Source of the DNA: DVEG01 sp964405435
Lineage (GTDB): Bacteria > Cyanobacteriota > Cyanobacteriia > Cyanobacteriales > Oscillatoriaceae
Assembly: GCA_964405435.1 (NCBI GenBank)
Contig: CAYOOD010000024.1
Location: 19,931 to 83,930 of the forward strand
Direction: 5' to 3'
Length of the DNA stretch: 64,000 nt
A program made the position numbers and the translations under genes. The notes below the pieces were generated by a model, which was not told where the DNA came from, did not search any database, and worked only from the letters and a program-made list of their open reading frames with translations. Of the stretch, positions 17,482 to 25,597 are shown piece by piece; within the stretch, counting starts at the first letter, position 1; the number at the start of each line of letters is the position of its first letter.

Positions 17482-18039
17482 ATGAATGTCAGCCGAAACT
17501 CTCTGACTGCAGCGATCGCTGCCCTCATCCTCCTTGGCGGATTGAGCAGTTGCGGCGCGCCCACTGCCACCCGCAGCAGCGACAATTCGCCCCCAAATCC
17601 TGCTATCTCAAATACAGCCACTCCCACAGCACAGCCCTCTGAGAAAATTCCCAAATCAACGGCTGCTGTCTCTAACGCCGCTAAAAATACCGTCAGCGTC
17701 ACCATCTACGAAGTAGACAGCCAGTGCAACGAGTTGATCCCTAAAAAAGTAGCGGTTCCCGCCAGCGACTCGCTGCAAGCTGCCGTGGGGAAAGTGCTGG
17801 AGCCTTACGATACGAAGGACTTTGACCTCGCGGGCTATCAAGTCAGCGTCGATGGCGAAACAGGCGTCGCCACTGTTGACATGCGGCTCGATCCCAATTC
17901 CAAGCGGCAGTTTGTCTCCCTGTCGAGCTGCGAACAGTTCGGGCTATTCGGCAGTTTGCGGAAAACGCTCGCGAGCAATCCAGGGTGGAAAATCAAAGAC
18001 GTGCGCTTCAGCGATCGCGGCAAAGAAATAGAACTTTAA
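17482..18039 (+). CDS. GerMN-domain lipoprotein
   Basis: 185 residues from ATG 17482. The N-terminus is a lipoprotein signal (hydrophobic ALILLGG then lipobox LSSC, Cys near residue 23). A Ser/Thr/Pro-rich linker follows (about 25-70), then one GerMN domain (about 75-185, VSVTIYEVDSQCNELI, AVGKVLEPYDTKDF, GVATVDMRLDP). The GerMN fold is known from spore germination protein GerM and from envelope proteins of non-spore formers; its role here is unknown. The 3' end overlaps the convergent glycosylase gene by 4 nt. The listed ATG is preferred over an upstream start because the signal peptide begins there. Confidence 0.8.
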   Translation: MNVSRNSLTAAIAALILLGGLSSCGAPTATRSSDNSPPNPAISNTATPTAQPSEKIPKSTAAVSNAAKNTVSVTIYEVDSQCNELIPKKVAVPASDSLQAAVGKVLEPYDTKDFDLAGYQVSVDGETGVATVDMRLDPNSKRQFVSLSSCEQFGLFGSLRKTLASNPGWKIKDVRFSDRGKEIEL

Positions 18040-18653
18040 GGGCGGGAAACAGCCGGAGAATTGGCGAGATACCAGCGCCAAGGCAAATCCGCGCCCGCAG
18101 ACAAGCCGATCCGCGTTGTTTGCACGATCGCGATCGCCTTGCTGGCTAAATCCTGCTGAAATTGAGAACTGCGATGCTCCAACCACAGCGCTTTACCGGG
18201 GTGCAACTCTTGCGCGTTCAAACTCAAGTCAATCTGGAGGGCGCGGCAGAGCTTGCCCGGGCCGGCGGCGATGCGATGCGGTTTCGCGGCGTGACGCGGC
18301 TCGATCCCCGGCGGTACAGACTCCAACTGCACGGCGCGAATCAGCACGGCACTGCCCGCACCCTCCTCATCCGTAACAACATTCAGGCAGTGATACATTC
18401 CATAGATTAAATAAACGTAACTTGTCCCAGCCGGCCCGAACATGGCGGCATTGCGAGCGGTGCGTCCCCGATAACCGTGACAGCCGGGATCGCCCGGGGC
18501 GTAAGCTTCGGTTTCCACAATCCGCCCCCGGATGATTTGCCCGTCGGAAAGGAGCCGCACCAGGGTGCAGCCGAGTAAGTCTGGGGCAACTTCAGTGGAG
18601 GGACGCGCCAGCCAAGAAGCTTGCACGCTCGGCTCATTTCCCATTGATTTCAT
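18036..18653 (-). CDS. mpg: DNA-3-methyladenine glycosylase, AAG/MPG family
   Basis: 205 residues, typical length. It removes alkylated purines such as 3-methyladenine, starting base excision repair. Diagnostic motifs: LARPSTEVAPDLLGC at the start, GRIVETEAYAPGDPGCHGYRG (catalytic Glu in the VETEAY segment, then the HGYRGRTARN loop) and YVYLIYGMYHCLNVV. RIAAGPGKLCRALQID is also conserved. The C-terminal part is complete. Confidence 0.92.
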   Translation of the reverse strand: MKSMGNEPSVQASWLARPSTEVAPDLLGCTLVRLLSDGQIIRGRIVETEAYAPGDPGCHGYRGRTARNAAMFGPAGTSYVYLIYGMYHCLNVVTDEEGAGSAVLIRAVQLESVPPGIEPRHAAKPHRIAAGPGKLCRALQIDLSLNAQELHPGKALWLEHRSSQFQQDLASKAIAIVQTTRIGLSAGADLPWRWYLANSPAVSRP

Positions 18654-18693
18654 AAATTTTGTTTATATTTTAGGGCGTTTACCCTGCCCCTAC

Positions 18694-18702
18694 TGCTATA
18701 AT
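18694..18702 (+). promoter_or_regulatory. Extended -10 promoter of the NdhP-like gene
   Basis: TGCTATAAT: a perfect TATAAT with the TGn extension, 78 nt before the start codon. No good -35 hexamer is seen, as expected for extended -10 promoters. The leader can form the hairpin CGGCGA/TCGCCG. Confidence 0.55.
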
Positions 18703-18779
18703 GTTAATGTTTGAATCGGCGAGCTACAATCGCCGCAAGTTCCTATCAAGGATTGACAAGCAAAGTTTAGGAGAAAATT

Positions 18780-18902
18780 ATGGATGTAAAGTTGGTTTTT
18801 GTGGTATTAACGGGGATTTTTATCGTGGCTAGTCTGTTTTTTGGCACTAAAAATGGCTTCTACGATACCGACAACTATCACGGGAATGGCTCAGCCCATT
18901 AA
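18780..18902 (+). CDS. ndhP: 40-residue single-helix protein, probable NDH-1 subunit NdhP
   Basis: MDVKLVFVVLTGIFIVASLF starts the protein: one membrane helix (about 4-21), then a polar tail FGTKNGFYDTDNYHGNGSAH. The tail is strongly conserved in a cyanobacterial miniprotein that I recall as NdhP, the small subunit of the large NDH-1 complex of thylakoids needed for cyclic electron flow. The name rests on memory of the family, not on a search. AGGAG ends 6 nt before the ATG. It is transcribed from its own extended -10 promoter. Confidence 0.6.
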   Translation: MDVKLVFVVLTGIFIVASLFFGTKNGFYDTDNYHGNGSAH

Positions 18903-18912
18903 ATTTAATTTC

Positions 18913-18968
18913 GCAGCGCTGCAGGCTTGAGCCTGCGGCTACAGGAACAAAGCCCGCGCAGGCGGGCT
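18913..18968. repeat. Double palindrome after the NdhP-like gene
   Basis: Two hairpins in a row: GCAGGCTTGAGCCTGC (18921-18936) and AGCCCGCGCAGGCGGGCT (18951-18968). They may serve as a transcription end, but no T-run follows; the form is that of a dispersed cyanobacterial repeat. The space to 19316 holds no gene; it also has a half copy of the AACCGGGTTTCT repeat at 19151-19185. Confidence 0.6.
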
Positions 18969-19316
18969 AAGAAACTATCATTTGTGTTCATTTGTGCAGG
19001 GATTGCGCATTGGCGCTATTTATCTTTTGGGTTGTTGCAAATGTTCATGCGCCAATGCACAATCGCTTAGAGGGATATTGACAAAACAGAGATGCTGTCT
19101 CGCGCCTGTCTGTAGCGAATCTACATCCTGGGGATCAGTCGAGCTATCCATTTTTTCCAAAAAAACCGGGTTTCTGGGGAGCGAGGGTTTTAAATCAATC
19201 TGGCTTTCTGGCGCTCAATAAAGCGATCGCTTCTCTAGAGCGAGACTCCACCTGTTTTCACTCATTAGGTAGTTGACAATCCGACAGGATCTAGCTTAGA
19301 GCTGCGAGGCAAGCCT

Positions 19317-20678
19317 ATGAGCATCTGTATCAAACCCAACTGCCCATACCCGCTCAATCCCGATAATCTTCTATTTTGCCAAAAATGCGGATCGGAATTG
19401 CTGCTGGCAGGGCGATATCGAGTTATCCGCCTGCTGGGTGGCGGGGGTTTTGGCAAAACCTTTGAAATCAACCACAGCGGCACCCTAAAAGTTCTAAAAG
19501 TTCTGATTAACAACGATCCCAAAGCTGTAGAGCTGTTTGAACAAGAAGCGCGAGTCTTGAGTCAGTTAAATCATCCAGGGATTCCCAAGGGCTACGGTAG
19601 TTTTCTTTTCTTTCCCAGAGACAGCCAGACGCCGATATATTGTCTGGTGATGGAACGCATTGAAGGGATGAATTTAGAAGAGTATCTCAAACGGCTGGGA
19701 ATGCGCCCGATTGACGAAAGTTTGGCGATCGCGTGGCTAACTCAACTCGCCCAGATTCTGCACGAAGTTCACAGCCAGCAGTTTTTTCATCGGGATATCA
19801 AGCCATCAAATATCATGCTGCAGCCAGATGGGCAACTGGCGTTAATTGACTTTGGCACGGCGCGAGAAGTCACCCAAACTTACCAGCTCAAACAGGCTGC
19901 TGGGCAGGTGACAGGCATTACTTCTGCAGGTTATACTCCGCCAGAGCAAATCAACTATCACGCCGTGCTGCAATCAGATTTTTTTGCCTTGGGGCGCACG
20001 TTTGTCTATCTGCTGACAGGCAAGGCACCTACCGATCCTGCTATTTACGATCCTCTCAACGATGCGTTACGCTGGCGCGATTTTGCTCCGAATATATCGC
20101 CTCAGTTAGCAGATTTTATCGAGAGTATGATGGCGCGATCGCCCTGCAATCGTCCTGCCAGTGCTGAGGTTATTTTGCAACACTTGGGAGAAATTGAACG
20201 CGCTTTACATCCGCCGCGATCGCGCCCTCAACCGCCCCAGCCAATCCCTCCAAAACTTCAGCCCGCGAATGTCTCTCATCCATCGCCTCCCGCTTCATCT
20301 AAAGTATCATTTCCCGGCTGGCGTTTTTGGCTGCTGTGGCTATTGGCAAATGTTTTGGGTTTGGGCGCGGGCTTGCTTGTAGGTGGGCTCATTGCCGTAG
20401 CTTTGATCAGTATTTTGCGCGCTGATGAGATCGGGAATTTGGTTGGCGTTCCCTTAATGTTTGTTGTATTCGGAATCGTGCAATTGTTCGTACTGCGGCG
20501 GCTCCCCTATCGGGCTGATTGGTGGGTGTTAGCAACCCTTGCGGGCGCTTTTGCAGGTTCGATTCCGGGCGGTATATCGCAGAATGTTCCTCTGTGTATA
20601 GTCGGTGCACCATTAGGGGCGACTATTGTACTGCTTTTTCTGGTGCTGGGGCGCGTTTCCAGAAAGTCGGTCAAGTGA
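19317..20678 (+). CDS. Membrane-bound Ser/Thr protein kinase with N-terminal zinc-ribbon-like cysteines
   Basis: 453 residues. Four cysteines at the start (C4, C9, C21, C24; CIKPNC and CQKC) resemble a zinc ribbon. The Hanks-type kinase domain (about 33-290) has the glycine loop LLGGGGFGKT, the lysine in LKVLK, HRDIKPSNIML, DFGTARE and the substrate loop TPPEQ. A Pro-rich linker (295-325) precedes a hydrophobic C-terminus (about 335-447) with about four membrane helices. This is a common cyanobacterial kinase layout. Target unknown. The ATG start fits the conserved Cys-containing beginning. Confidence 0.88.
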   Translation: MSICIKPNCPYPLNPDNLLFCQKCGSELLLAGRYRVIRLLGGGGFGKTFEINHSGTLKVLKVLINNDPKAVELFEQEARVLSQLNHPGIPKGYGSFLFFPRDSQTPIYCLVMERIEGMNLEEYLKRLGMRPIDESLAIAWLTQLAQILHEVHSQQFFHRDIKPSNIMLQPDGQLALIDFGTAREVTQTYQLKQAAGQVTGITSAGYTPPEQINYHAVLQSDFFALGRTFVYLLTGKAPTDPAIYDPLNDALRWRDFAPNISPQLADFIESMMARSPCNRPASAEVILQHLGEIERALHPPRSRPQPPQPIPPKLQPANVSHPSPPASSKVSFPGWRFWLLWLLANVLGLGAGLLVGGLIAVALISILRADEIGNLVGVPLMFVVFGIVQLFVLRRLPYRADWWVLATLAGAFAGSIPGGISQNVPLCIVGAPLGATIVLLFLVLGRVSRKSVK

Positions 20679-20680
20679 TA

Positions 20681-20725
20681 TCGCTCCCCAGAAACCCGGT
20701 TTTTTGGAAAAACCGGGTTTCTCGA
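20681..20725. repeat. Palindrome of the GAAACCCGGTTT family
   Basis: Stem AGAAACCCGGTTTTT/AAAAACCGGGTTTCT just 2 nt after the kinase stop. It probably ends kinase transcription; the loop is short. Related copies lie at 19151-19185, 28835-28868, 38399-38428, 59144-59171 and 60913-60950. Confidence 0.8.
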
Positions 20726-20808
20726 TTGGCAGCCGAGATTTAGATTCGCTGGCGATCGCTTGTTTTTTTGGCTTGCAGTCAGGCGATCGCCTCTTTATCA
20801 TCCCAAAC

Positions 20809-21927
20809 CTACCTGCCTGCCAGAAACGCCTCGAAATCCGGCACCTCTACCCAGCATCCCGTTCGATCGGATTGGTGAGTTAAATCCATCAACAACTGCG
20901 AGTATACCCCTTCCTTCAGTGAGGGAATCAATGGTTTCCCCGCGTCAATTCCTTGTACCCAGTTGTCGATAACGCGAACGATCGGGGCAATGCGCCCGTC
21001 TGGATAAACGCGCGGAAATTCCAGCCGTTCCGGTATTTTTAATTCTGCTAAAGGTTCTCCTTTCTGAGCGCCCCACAGGCGAAATCCGTGGACGTAATCT
21101 TGCTGATTGTCGCTGCCCACAATTAACGTGCCGCGATCGCCGTAGACTTCTACCCAATGTCCGCGCCCTTGATAAGTCACGGAACTCAAGCAAATCTGAC
21201 AGGGCGTTCCTCCTTCTAATTCTAACATCAACGTGCAGGTATCGTCTGCATCGACGGGTTTTAATTTTCCTCCTTCAGCGGGATCGGGTCTTTCGGGGAT
21301 CGTATTAATCAAGCGGGCAGAGAGTCGGCGAATCGAACCAAATAACCAACTGATATAATCGAAGGCGTGGGAGCCGACAGCTCCGAGAACGCCGCCGCCT
21401 TTGTCTTTTTGCGCGTACCAGTTCCAAGGGCGAGAGGCATCGGCGCGACTGGATACGAGCCAATCGATTTTTATCAGGCGCTTGTTGCCGCAGTAGCCGT
21501 CGGCGAGCAGTTCTGCAAAGCGCTGCCACGCGGGGATAAAGCGAAATTCAAAATCCATCGTCGCGATCGCTCCGGAACTGGCAGCGATTTGGTAGAGTTC
21601 CCGCGCCTCAATCGCGTTGAGGGTGGTGGGTTTTTCTAGCAATAGGTGCTTGCCAGCTTTTAGCACCTGTTTCGCCATATCATAGTGTAAAAATGGCGGC
21701 GTGGAAATGCTCACAGCGCTGACTTCCGGTAGGGAGAGAATCGCTTCGAGAGTCGTGCAAGCGTGCGGGATGTTGTGGCTAGCGGCGATCGCCTTTGCCT
21801 TTTCTAAGTCCCGGTGATAAATGGCGACTGGGCGAGTCCGAGGGTGTTCGACGAAAGCGGGTAGGTGGACTTTTTGACCGAACCCCGCGCCCACGATTGC
21901 TACCCCAATTTCTGAAGACAGCGACAT
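20809..21927 (-). CDS. Gfo/Idh/MocA-family oxidoreductase
   Basis: 372 residues. An N-terminal Rossmann fold (about 1-125; VAIVGAGFGQKVHLPAF, then STPPFLHYDMAKQVLKAGKH and LLEKPTTLNAIEA with the EKP motif) binds NAD(P). The C-terminal alpha/beta domain follows (about 130-365; GAVGSHAFDYISWLFG). Family members oxidise or reduce sugars and related polyols; the substrate cannot be read from sequence. It is convergent with the upstream kinase and shares the strand of the DUF4870 gene 44 nt upstream. Confidence 0.85.
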   Translation of the reverse strand: MSLSSEIGVAIVGAGFGQKVHLPAFVEHPRTRPVAIYHRDLEKAKAIAASHNIPHACTTLEAILSLPEVSAVSISTPPFLHYDMAKQVLKAGKHLLLEKPTTLNAIEARELYQIAASSGAIATMDFEFRFIPAWQRFAELLADGYCGNKRLIKIDWLVSSRADASRPWNWYAQKDKGGGVLGAVGSHAFDYISWLFGSIRRLSARLINTIPERPDPAEGGKLKPVDADDTCTLMLELEGGTPCQICLSSVTYQGRGHWVEVYGDRGTLIVGSDNQQDYVHGFRLWGAQKGEPLAELKIPERLEFPRVYPDGRIAPIVRVIDNWVQGIDAGKPLIPSLKEGVYSQLLMDLTHQSDRTGCWVEVPDFEAFLAGR

Positions 21928-21971
21928 AAAGTAATTTTAGGTTATTTTGGGTGATTTCAGGGAATTCCCGA

Positions 21972-22499
21972 TTATTTCACGAATCGGAAGATATTTGGGT
22001 AGCGATAATTTTCGCCCTTTCTGACTTTCAAAGCGGCTGCGATCGCCAGCGCTGCATCGACAATCCCGATCAGCGGGATTATAAACGCCATCGGTCTTAA
22101 TGCCACCGCAAGTACAGCCATGAGTGCATTCAGGCGCTCTGCATCGGGAGACTCTAAAATCGGGAGGATTGCAATCAAAAAACCTCCTAAAAGGTATACT
22201 AAAGATAGAGCCAGGGTATAGAGTAGAAGTGAGATTTGAAAATTGAGAGACTCTTTGGCTTGGGCGTCTATAAAAGGGTGCTGATTTTTCTTCAGCCGCC
22301 AGATTGCGAGCGGCCCCAAAATGTAAGTAAAGGGAAGTATTAAGATGAAAGGGATGCCGGCAAACCACAGCCCGGTAAGGGGGAGCCATGCGAGGGAAGA
22401 AAGATGACCGATCGTTGCCCAAAAGCGGGCTTTTGTCGTGTCATCCGCATCCCCTATCATTCCCCAGAGGCGGACTTTTTTGGTGTCATTCCCATCCAT
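21972..22499 (-). CDS. DUF4870-like small membrane protein
   Basis: 175 residues. A short cytoplasmic N-terminus is followed by three to four hydrophobic helices (about 35-65, 90-112, 125-150) with the family pattern HLSSLAWLPLTG, LGPLAIWRLKK and PFIDAQAKESLNFQIS. The N-terminus holds a degenerate tandem duplication: DTKKVRLWGMIGDA followed by DTTKARFWATIGHL, encoded by two 42-nt copies (22416-22457 and 22458-22499). Role unknown. It could be co-transcribed with the oxidoreductase. Confidence 0.8.
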   Translation of the reverse strand: MDGNDTKKVRLWGMIGDADDTTKARFWATIGHLSSLAWLPLTGLWFAGIPFILILPFTYILGPLAIWRLKKNQHPFIDAQAKESLNFQISLLLYTLALSLVYLLGGFLIAILPILESPDAERLNALMAVLAVALRPMAFIIPLIGIVDAALAIAAALKVRKGENYRYPNIFRFVK

Positions 22500-22783
22500 T
22501 GACGTTTCTCCAGTTTAGGCGAATTTGGCCAAGGATAAACAGGAGAGACGCAGGGGGCTGCGTCTCTGCCGAGAGCTTTTTAAGTTTTAACTTATTTCAG
22601 TCCGGAATGAGGGATTCAGTCACCCTAGGGCAGAAAACCTTCACTGAGCGTATCGCCATCAGGAGTGCTGTTGGCGTCCCCAATCGAGGACGAAAAGCCC
22701 GTGCTGCAAGGGCAGGCACCCGCCACAAGTGCCGCCGCTTATTTGAGAGTGCTGGAGGTGCCGCACGCAGGGAAGAGCAGAGA

Positions 22784-23770
22784 TTATCTCTTTTTCTTGC
22801 CTTTGACTTGTCTGGCTGCCTCCACCCACTCAATCACCTGATGCCCCAGGCGGGTACTGTCCAAGCGGTCAATTTCGCGGACGCCGGTGGGGCTGGTGAC
22901 GTTGACTTCGGTGAGGTAGCCGCCAATGACGTCAATTCCCACGAAAACCAAACCATCCTCGCGCAGCTTGGGAGCGAGCTTGGCGCAAATCAGGTGTTCT
23001 TTCTCGGTGATTTCCGCTTTGGCCACTTTCCCCCCGACGGCCATATTGTTGCGGAATTCATTGCCGGAGGACACCCGATTCACTGCCCCGATGGGTTTGC
23101 CGTTGAGCAAGATGATGCGCTTGTCTCCCTGTTTTGCCTCTGGCAGGTAGGTTTGAACCATCACGGGAGTTTTGCCGCGACCGGTACTGATTTCAACGAG
23201 GGAGTTGAAATTGGGATCTTTCGGCTGTACGAAAACGATCCCTTCGCCTGCTTTGCCGCCTAGAGGTTTGAGGATGGCTGCCCCTTTGTGTTCGACAAAT
23301 TGCCGGATAACGGATTTGTCGGCGCTGACGATGGTTTCGGGAATGACTTTGGTAAACTGGAGGGCATACATTTTCTCGTTAGCCGCCCGCAGCCCTTGGG
23401 GGGCATTGATCACCAGGGTTTGGGTGGGGTCGATGTAGTCGAGAATGTAGGTGGCGTAAAGGTAGGAAATGTTGACTGGGGGATCGGTACGCATGAAAAC
23501 CGCGTCCATTTCCTCGAGGGGGCGCAAAACGCGATCGCCGAGCTCGTACCAAGAGGGGACTTTCACCCATCCCCCCTCCACCAGTTGCACGGGTGTGAGC
23601 TTAACCTGCTCGAGTACCGCCCAAGCCTTGCTATCCACGACGCTGAGGTACTTCGTTTGCGTCACCCAAACCTCGTGTCCTAGCGCTTGAGCGGATTCCA
23701 TGAGCGCTACGCTGGTGTCGTGGGCTGGATCGAGCCCTTTGAGCGGGTCAATGATAAATGCAAATTTCAC
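22784..23770 (-). CDS. gshB: Glutathione synthetase
   Basis: 328 residues, slightly longer than enterobacterial GshB. An ATP-grasp enzyme that joins gamma-glutamylcysteine and glycine to glutathione in the cytoplasm. Signature parts: MKFAFIIDPLKGLDPAHDTS at the start, VFMRTDPPVN, AILKPLGGKAGEGI (ATP-grasp loop), YLPEAKQGDKRIILLNG, and DVIGGYLTEVNVTSPTGVREI (Mg2+ ligands) near 280-300. It follows grxC by 120 nt on the same strand, so both are probably one glutathione operon. Confidence 0.95.
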   Translation of the reverse strand: MKFAFIIDPLKGLDPAHDTSVALMESAQALGHEVWVTQTKYLSVVDSKAWAVLEQVKLTPVQLVEGGWVKVPSWYELGDRVLRPLEEMDAVFMRTDPPVNISYLYATYILDYIDPTQTLVINAPQGLRAANEKMYALQFTKVIPETIVSADKSVIRQFVEHKGAAILKPLGGKAGEGIVFVQPKDPNFNSLVEISTGRGKTPVMVQTYLPEAKQGDKRIILLNGKPIGAVNRVSSGNEFRNNMAVGGKVAKAEITEKEHLICAKLAPKLREDGLVFVGIDVIGGYLTEVNVTSPTGVREIDRLDSTRLGHQVIEWVEAARQVKGKKKR

Positions 23771-23890
23771 GCAGAGTCTCCCTTCAATCGTGCCAGAAAG
23801 CGTGCAATCTTTCCCGATCCATTAAACCGCTAAATGAGCAGCAAGCGGCGCTGAGCGCGCGTTTTGGAGAGTGCCGCCGAAGGGCGATCG

Positions 23891-24160
23891 CTAGCTAGGA
23901 CTTTTCTGCAGCAGTTCGTCGAGTTTGCCGCGCGCGTTGAGGGCGTGCAAGTCGTCGCAGCCCCCGACATGCTGGTCATTGATGAATATTTGCGGTAGGG
24001 AGCGCCTGCCATTGGCCCTTTCTGCCATTTTGGCGCGGGCTGCCTCATCCCCGTCAATGCCGTATTCAGTAAACTCGACGCCTTTTCTATTTAGCAGGTC
24101 CTTGGCACGAATGCAGTAGGGGCAGCTTCTCCAGGTATAGATTTCAACTTTAGCGGCCAT
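23891..24160 (-). CDS. grxC: Glutaredoxin 3 (GrxC type)
   Basis: 89 residues. A thioredoxin-fold glutathione:disulfide oxidoreductase with the dithiol active site C13-P-Y-C16, the cis-proline loop RSLPQIFIND and the GGCDDLHAL glutathione-binding turn. It reduces protein disulfides using glutathione, the product of the next gene, gshB. Confidence 0.94.
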   Translation of the reverse strand: MAAKVEIYTWRSCPYCIRAKDLLNRKGVEFTEYGIDGDEAARAKMAERANGRRSLPQIFINDQHVGGCDDLHALNARGKLDELLQKSPS

Positions 24161-24351
24161 AGTATCCTCAATCTTTAAGTTTTATTTCTTAAATTTTAAA
24201 CCCGTACTGTTTTTTTCTGACCCCAGACCGAGCTGATGCGATCGCTTCGCTGGTTCTATTGAAACTTCATGGCGATACCATAAATAAAATCCCTACTCCA
24301 TAGCGAGCGGGGATGCGAGTAATCCTTCAAATATAGGCGGTAGCGAGACTT

Positions 24352-25110
24352 TTAGGATTGATGCACGGCAGTCTGCCTTTTGCGGCGGTAGTGCAGCATC
24401 GCCAGAGCCGTGAGAAACAGCGCGCTGGCAGTGCCCGGTTCAGGTATGGCCTTTTTCTCGGAAATCTGCGGGACGATCGTTTTGCCCGTGCCGTTCAGAT
24501 CCGAACGACTGTTGCTTTTAATGCCCTGATAGCGTACCCCGAAGTTACTCAGGGCGACCTGATTGACGTAACCATTGAAAGCAACCGTTGTTGTAAAAGT
24601 ACCAGTTTGCGCGAGTTTGCTGCTGGGGTCGTTGTCAACTCCCGTGTTCGGCTGGCCATCACAAATTTGGTCGTTCGCGAAGCAGACGCCAATGCTGCCG
24701 AATTGATTGGGCAGGGAGCCATTCAGCACGGAGCTGGAAAAAAGTCCAGAGCTAGTGGCGGCGATCGGCGTCTGGTTAATGTCAAAACCCAGAGCAGAGG
24801 TTCTAGAGATGACATCCCCACTAGACGTGTTAGCTAGGGAGATCTCAAACTGCGCCTGAGTTGCGGCTCTAGTCCGAGAGAACCCCAAGAATTTAAAGGT
24901 TGCTTCCGACGTCAGTCCTGCAATGGTTTGTCCCTCCACGTTTCCGTCAAAGGAAATCGTGAAAGATTGATTGATGTCCTTTTCCTCAAGGACAACGCTA
25001 CCGCCAGTGAAGGTAAAAGCTGAAGCCGAGGGAGCTACAGCCCCAGACGCCATACCTGCCGAGGCGAGGACAGCGAACCCGATGGCGAGTTTTAAAGGTG
25101 GCCTAAACAT
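24352..25110 (-). CDS. PEP-CTERM sorting-signal protein
   Basis: 252 residues. It has a signal peptide (about 1-31, ending ASA), a beta-rich middle (about 32-215), and the C-terminal PEP-CTERM signal: PEPGTAS at about 224, a hydrophobic helix, and a basic end YRRKR. PEP-CTERM proteins are handled by an exosortase (EpsH/XrtA type), which is not encoded in this window; mature products go to the envelope or extracellular matrix. A Cys pair (GVCFANDQIC) is present. Role unknown. Confidence 0.85.
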   Translation of the reverse strand: MFRPPLKLAIGFAVLASAGMASGAVAPSASAFTFTGGSVVLEEKDINQSFTISFDGNVEGQTIAGLTSEATFKFLGFSRTRAATQAQFEISLANTSSGDVISRTSALGFDINQTPIAATSSGLFSSSVLNGSLPNQFGSIGVCFANDQICDGQPNTGVDNDPSSKLAQTGTFTTTVAFNGYVNQVALSNFGVRYQGIKSNSRSDLNGTGKTIVPQISEKKAIPEPGTASALFLTALAMLHYRRKRQTAVHQS

Positions 25111-25597
25111 CTTTTTTGACGGATTACTACCGGAATATTTTTAGGATGGAACAAAACGTTCTCAAATGCTTTGTGAGCTGTCACAGTCACATTGTGTTCT
25201 CGATCGCACGCAGCCGTGTAAGTAGTAGATTGCACGGGTAAAACTGACACCTAGATTTGAGTATGGCAACCAGACAGCAGAACGCCGTCTTGCCACTAAT
25301 TTAGATGCAGCAGCTATCCCATGTCCATAGGTCAGGGGCATCTTCTTGAAATCTTCATCTAATCCGCCCAATTGATGAAGCTTCTGCGTGCCCTGACGGA
25401 AAGGCTGCCGCCACAGATGCGGGGAAAAATTTCCCTAATTTATCTATAGCTCAGTAGATGCCGAAGAGTTCTAGCACCAGTTTAGTCGCTCAGTTCGCCA
25501 TACACTGATATTCTTAACTATTTTTTGCCAAGTGAGCGCCGATATTGTCTGAGGGCTTCGCTGCGGGAAACCGCGCAGCTTTGCTGCGATCGCCGCT
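25111..25597. other. Intergenic space, nothing recognised
   Basis: 487 nt between hflX and the PEP-CTERM gene. A 69-codon minus-strand frame (25162-25371) has no ribosome site and no familiar pattern. No RNA motif was recognised. Confidence 0.5.

Noticed and set aside
25162..25371. 69-codon minus-strand gene
   Set aside because: No ribosome site or known pattern; codon choice unlike neighbours.
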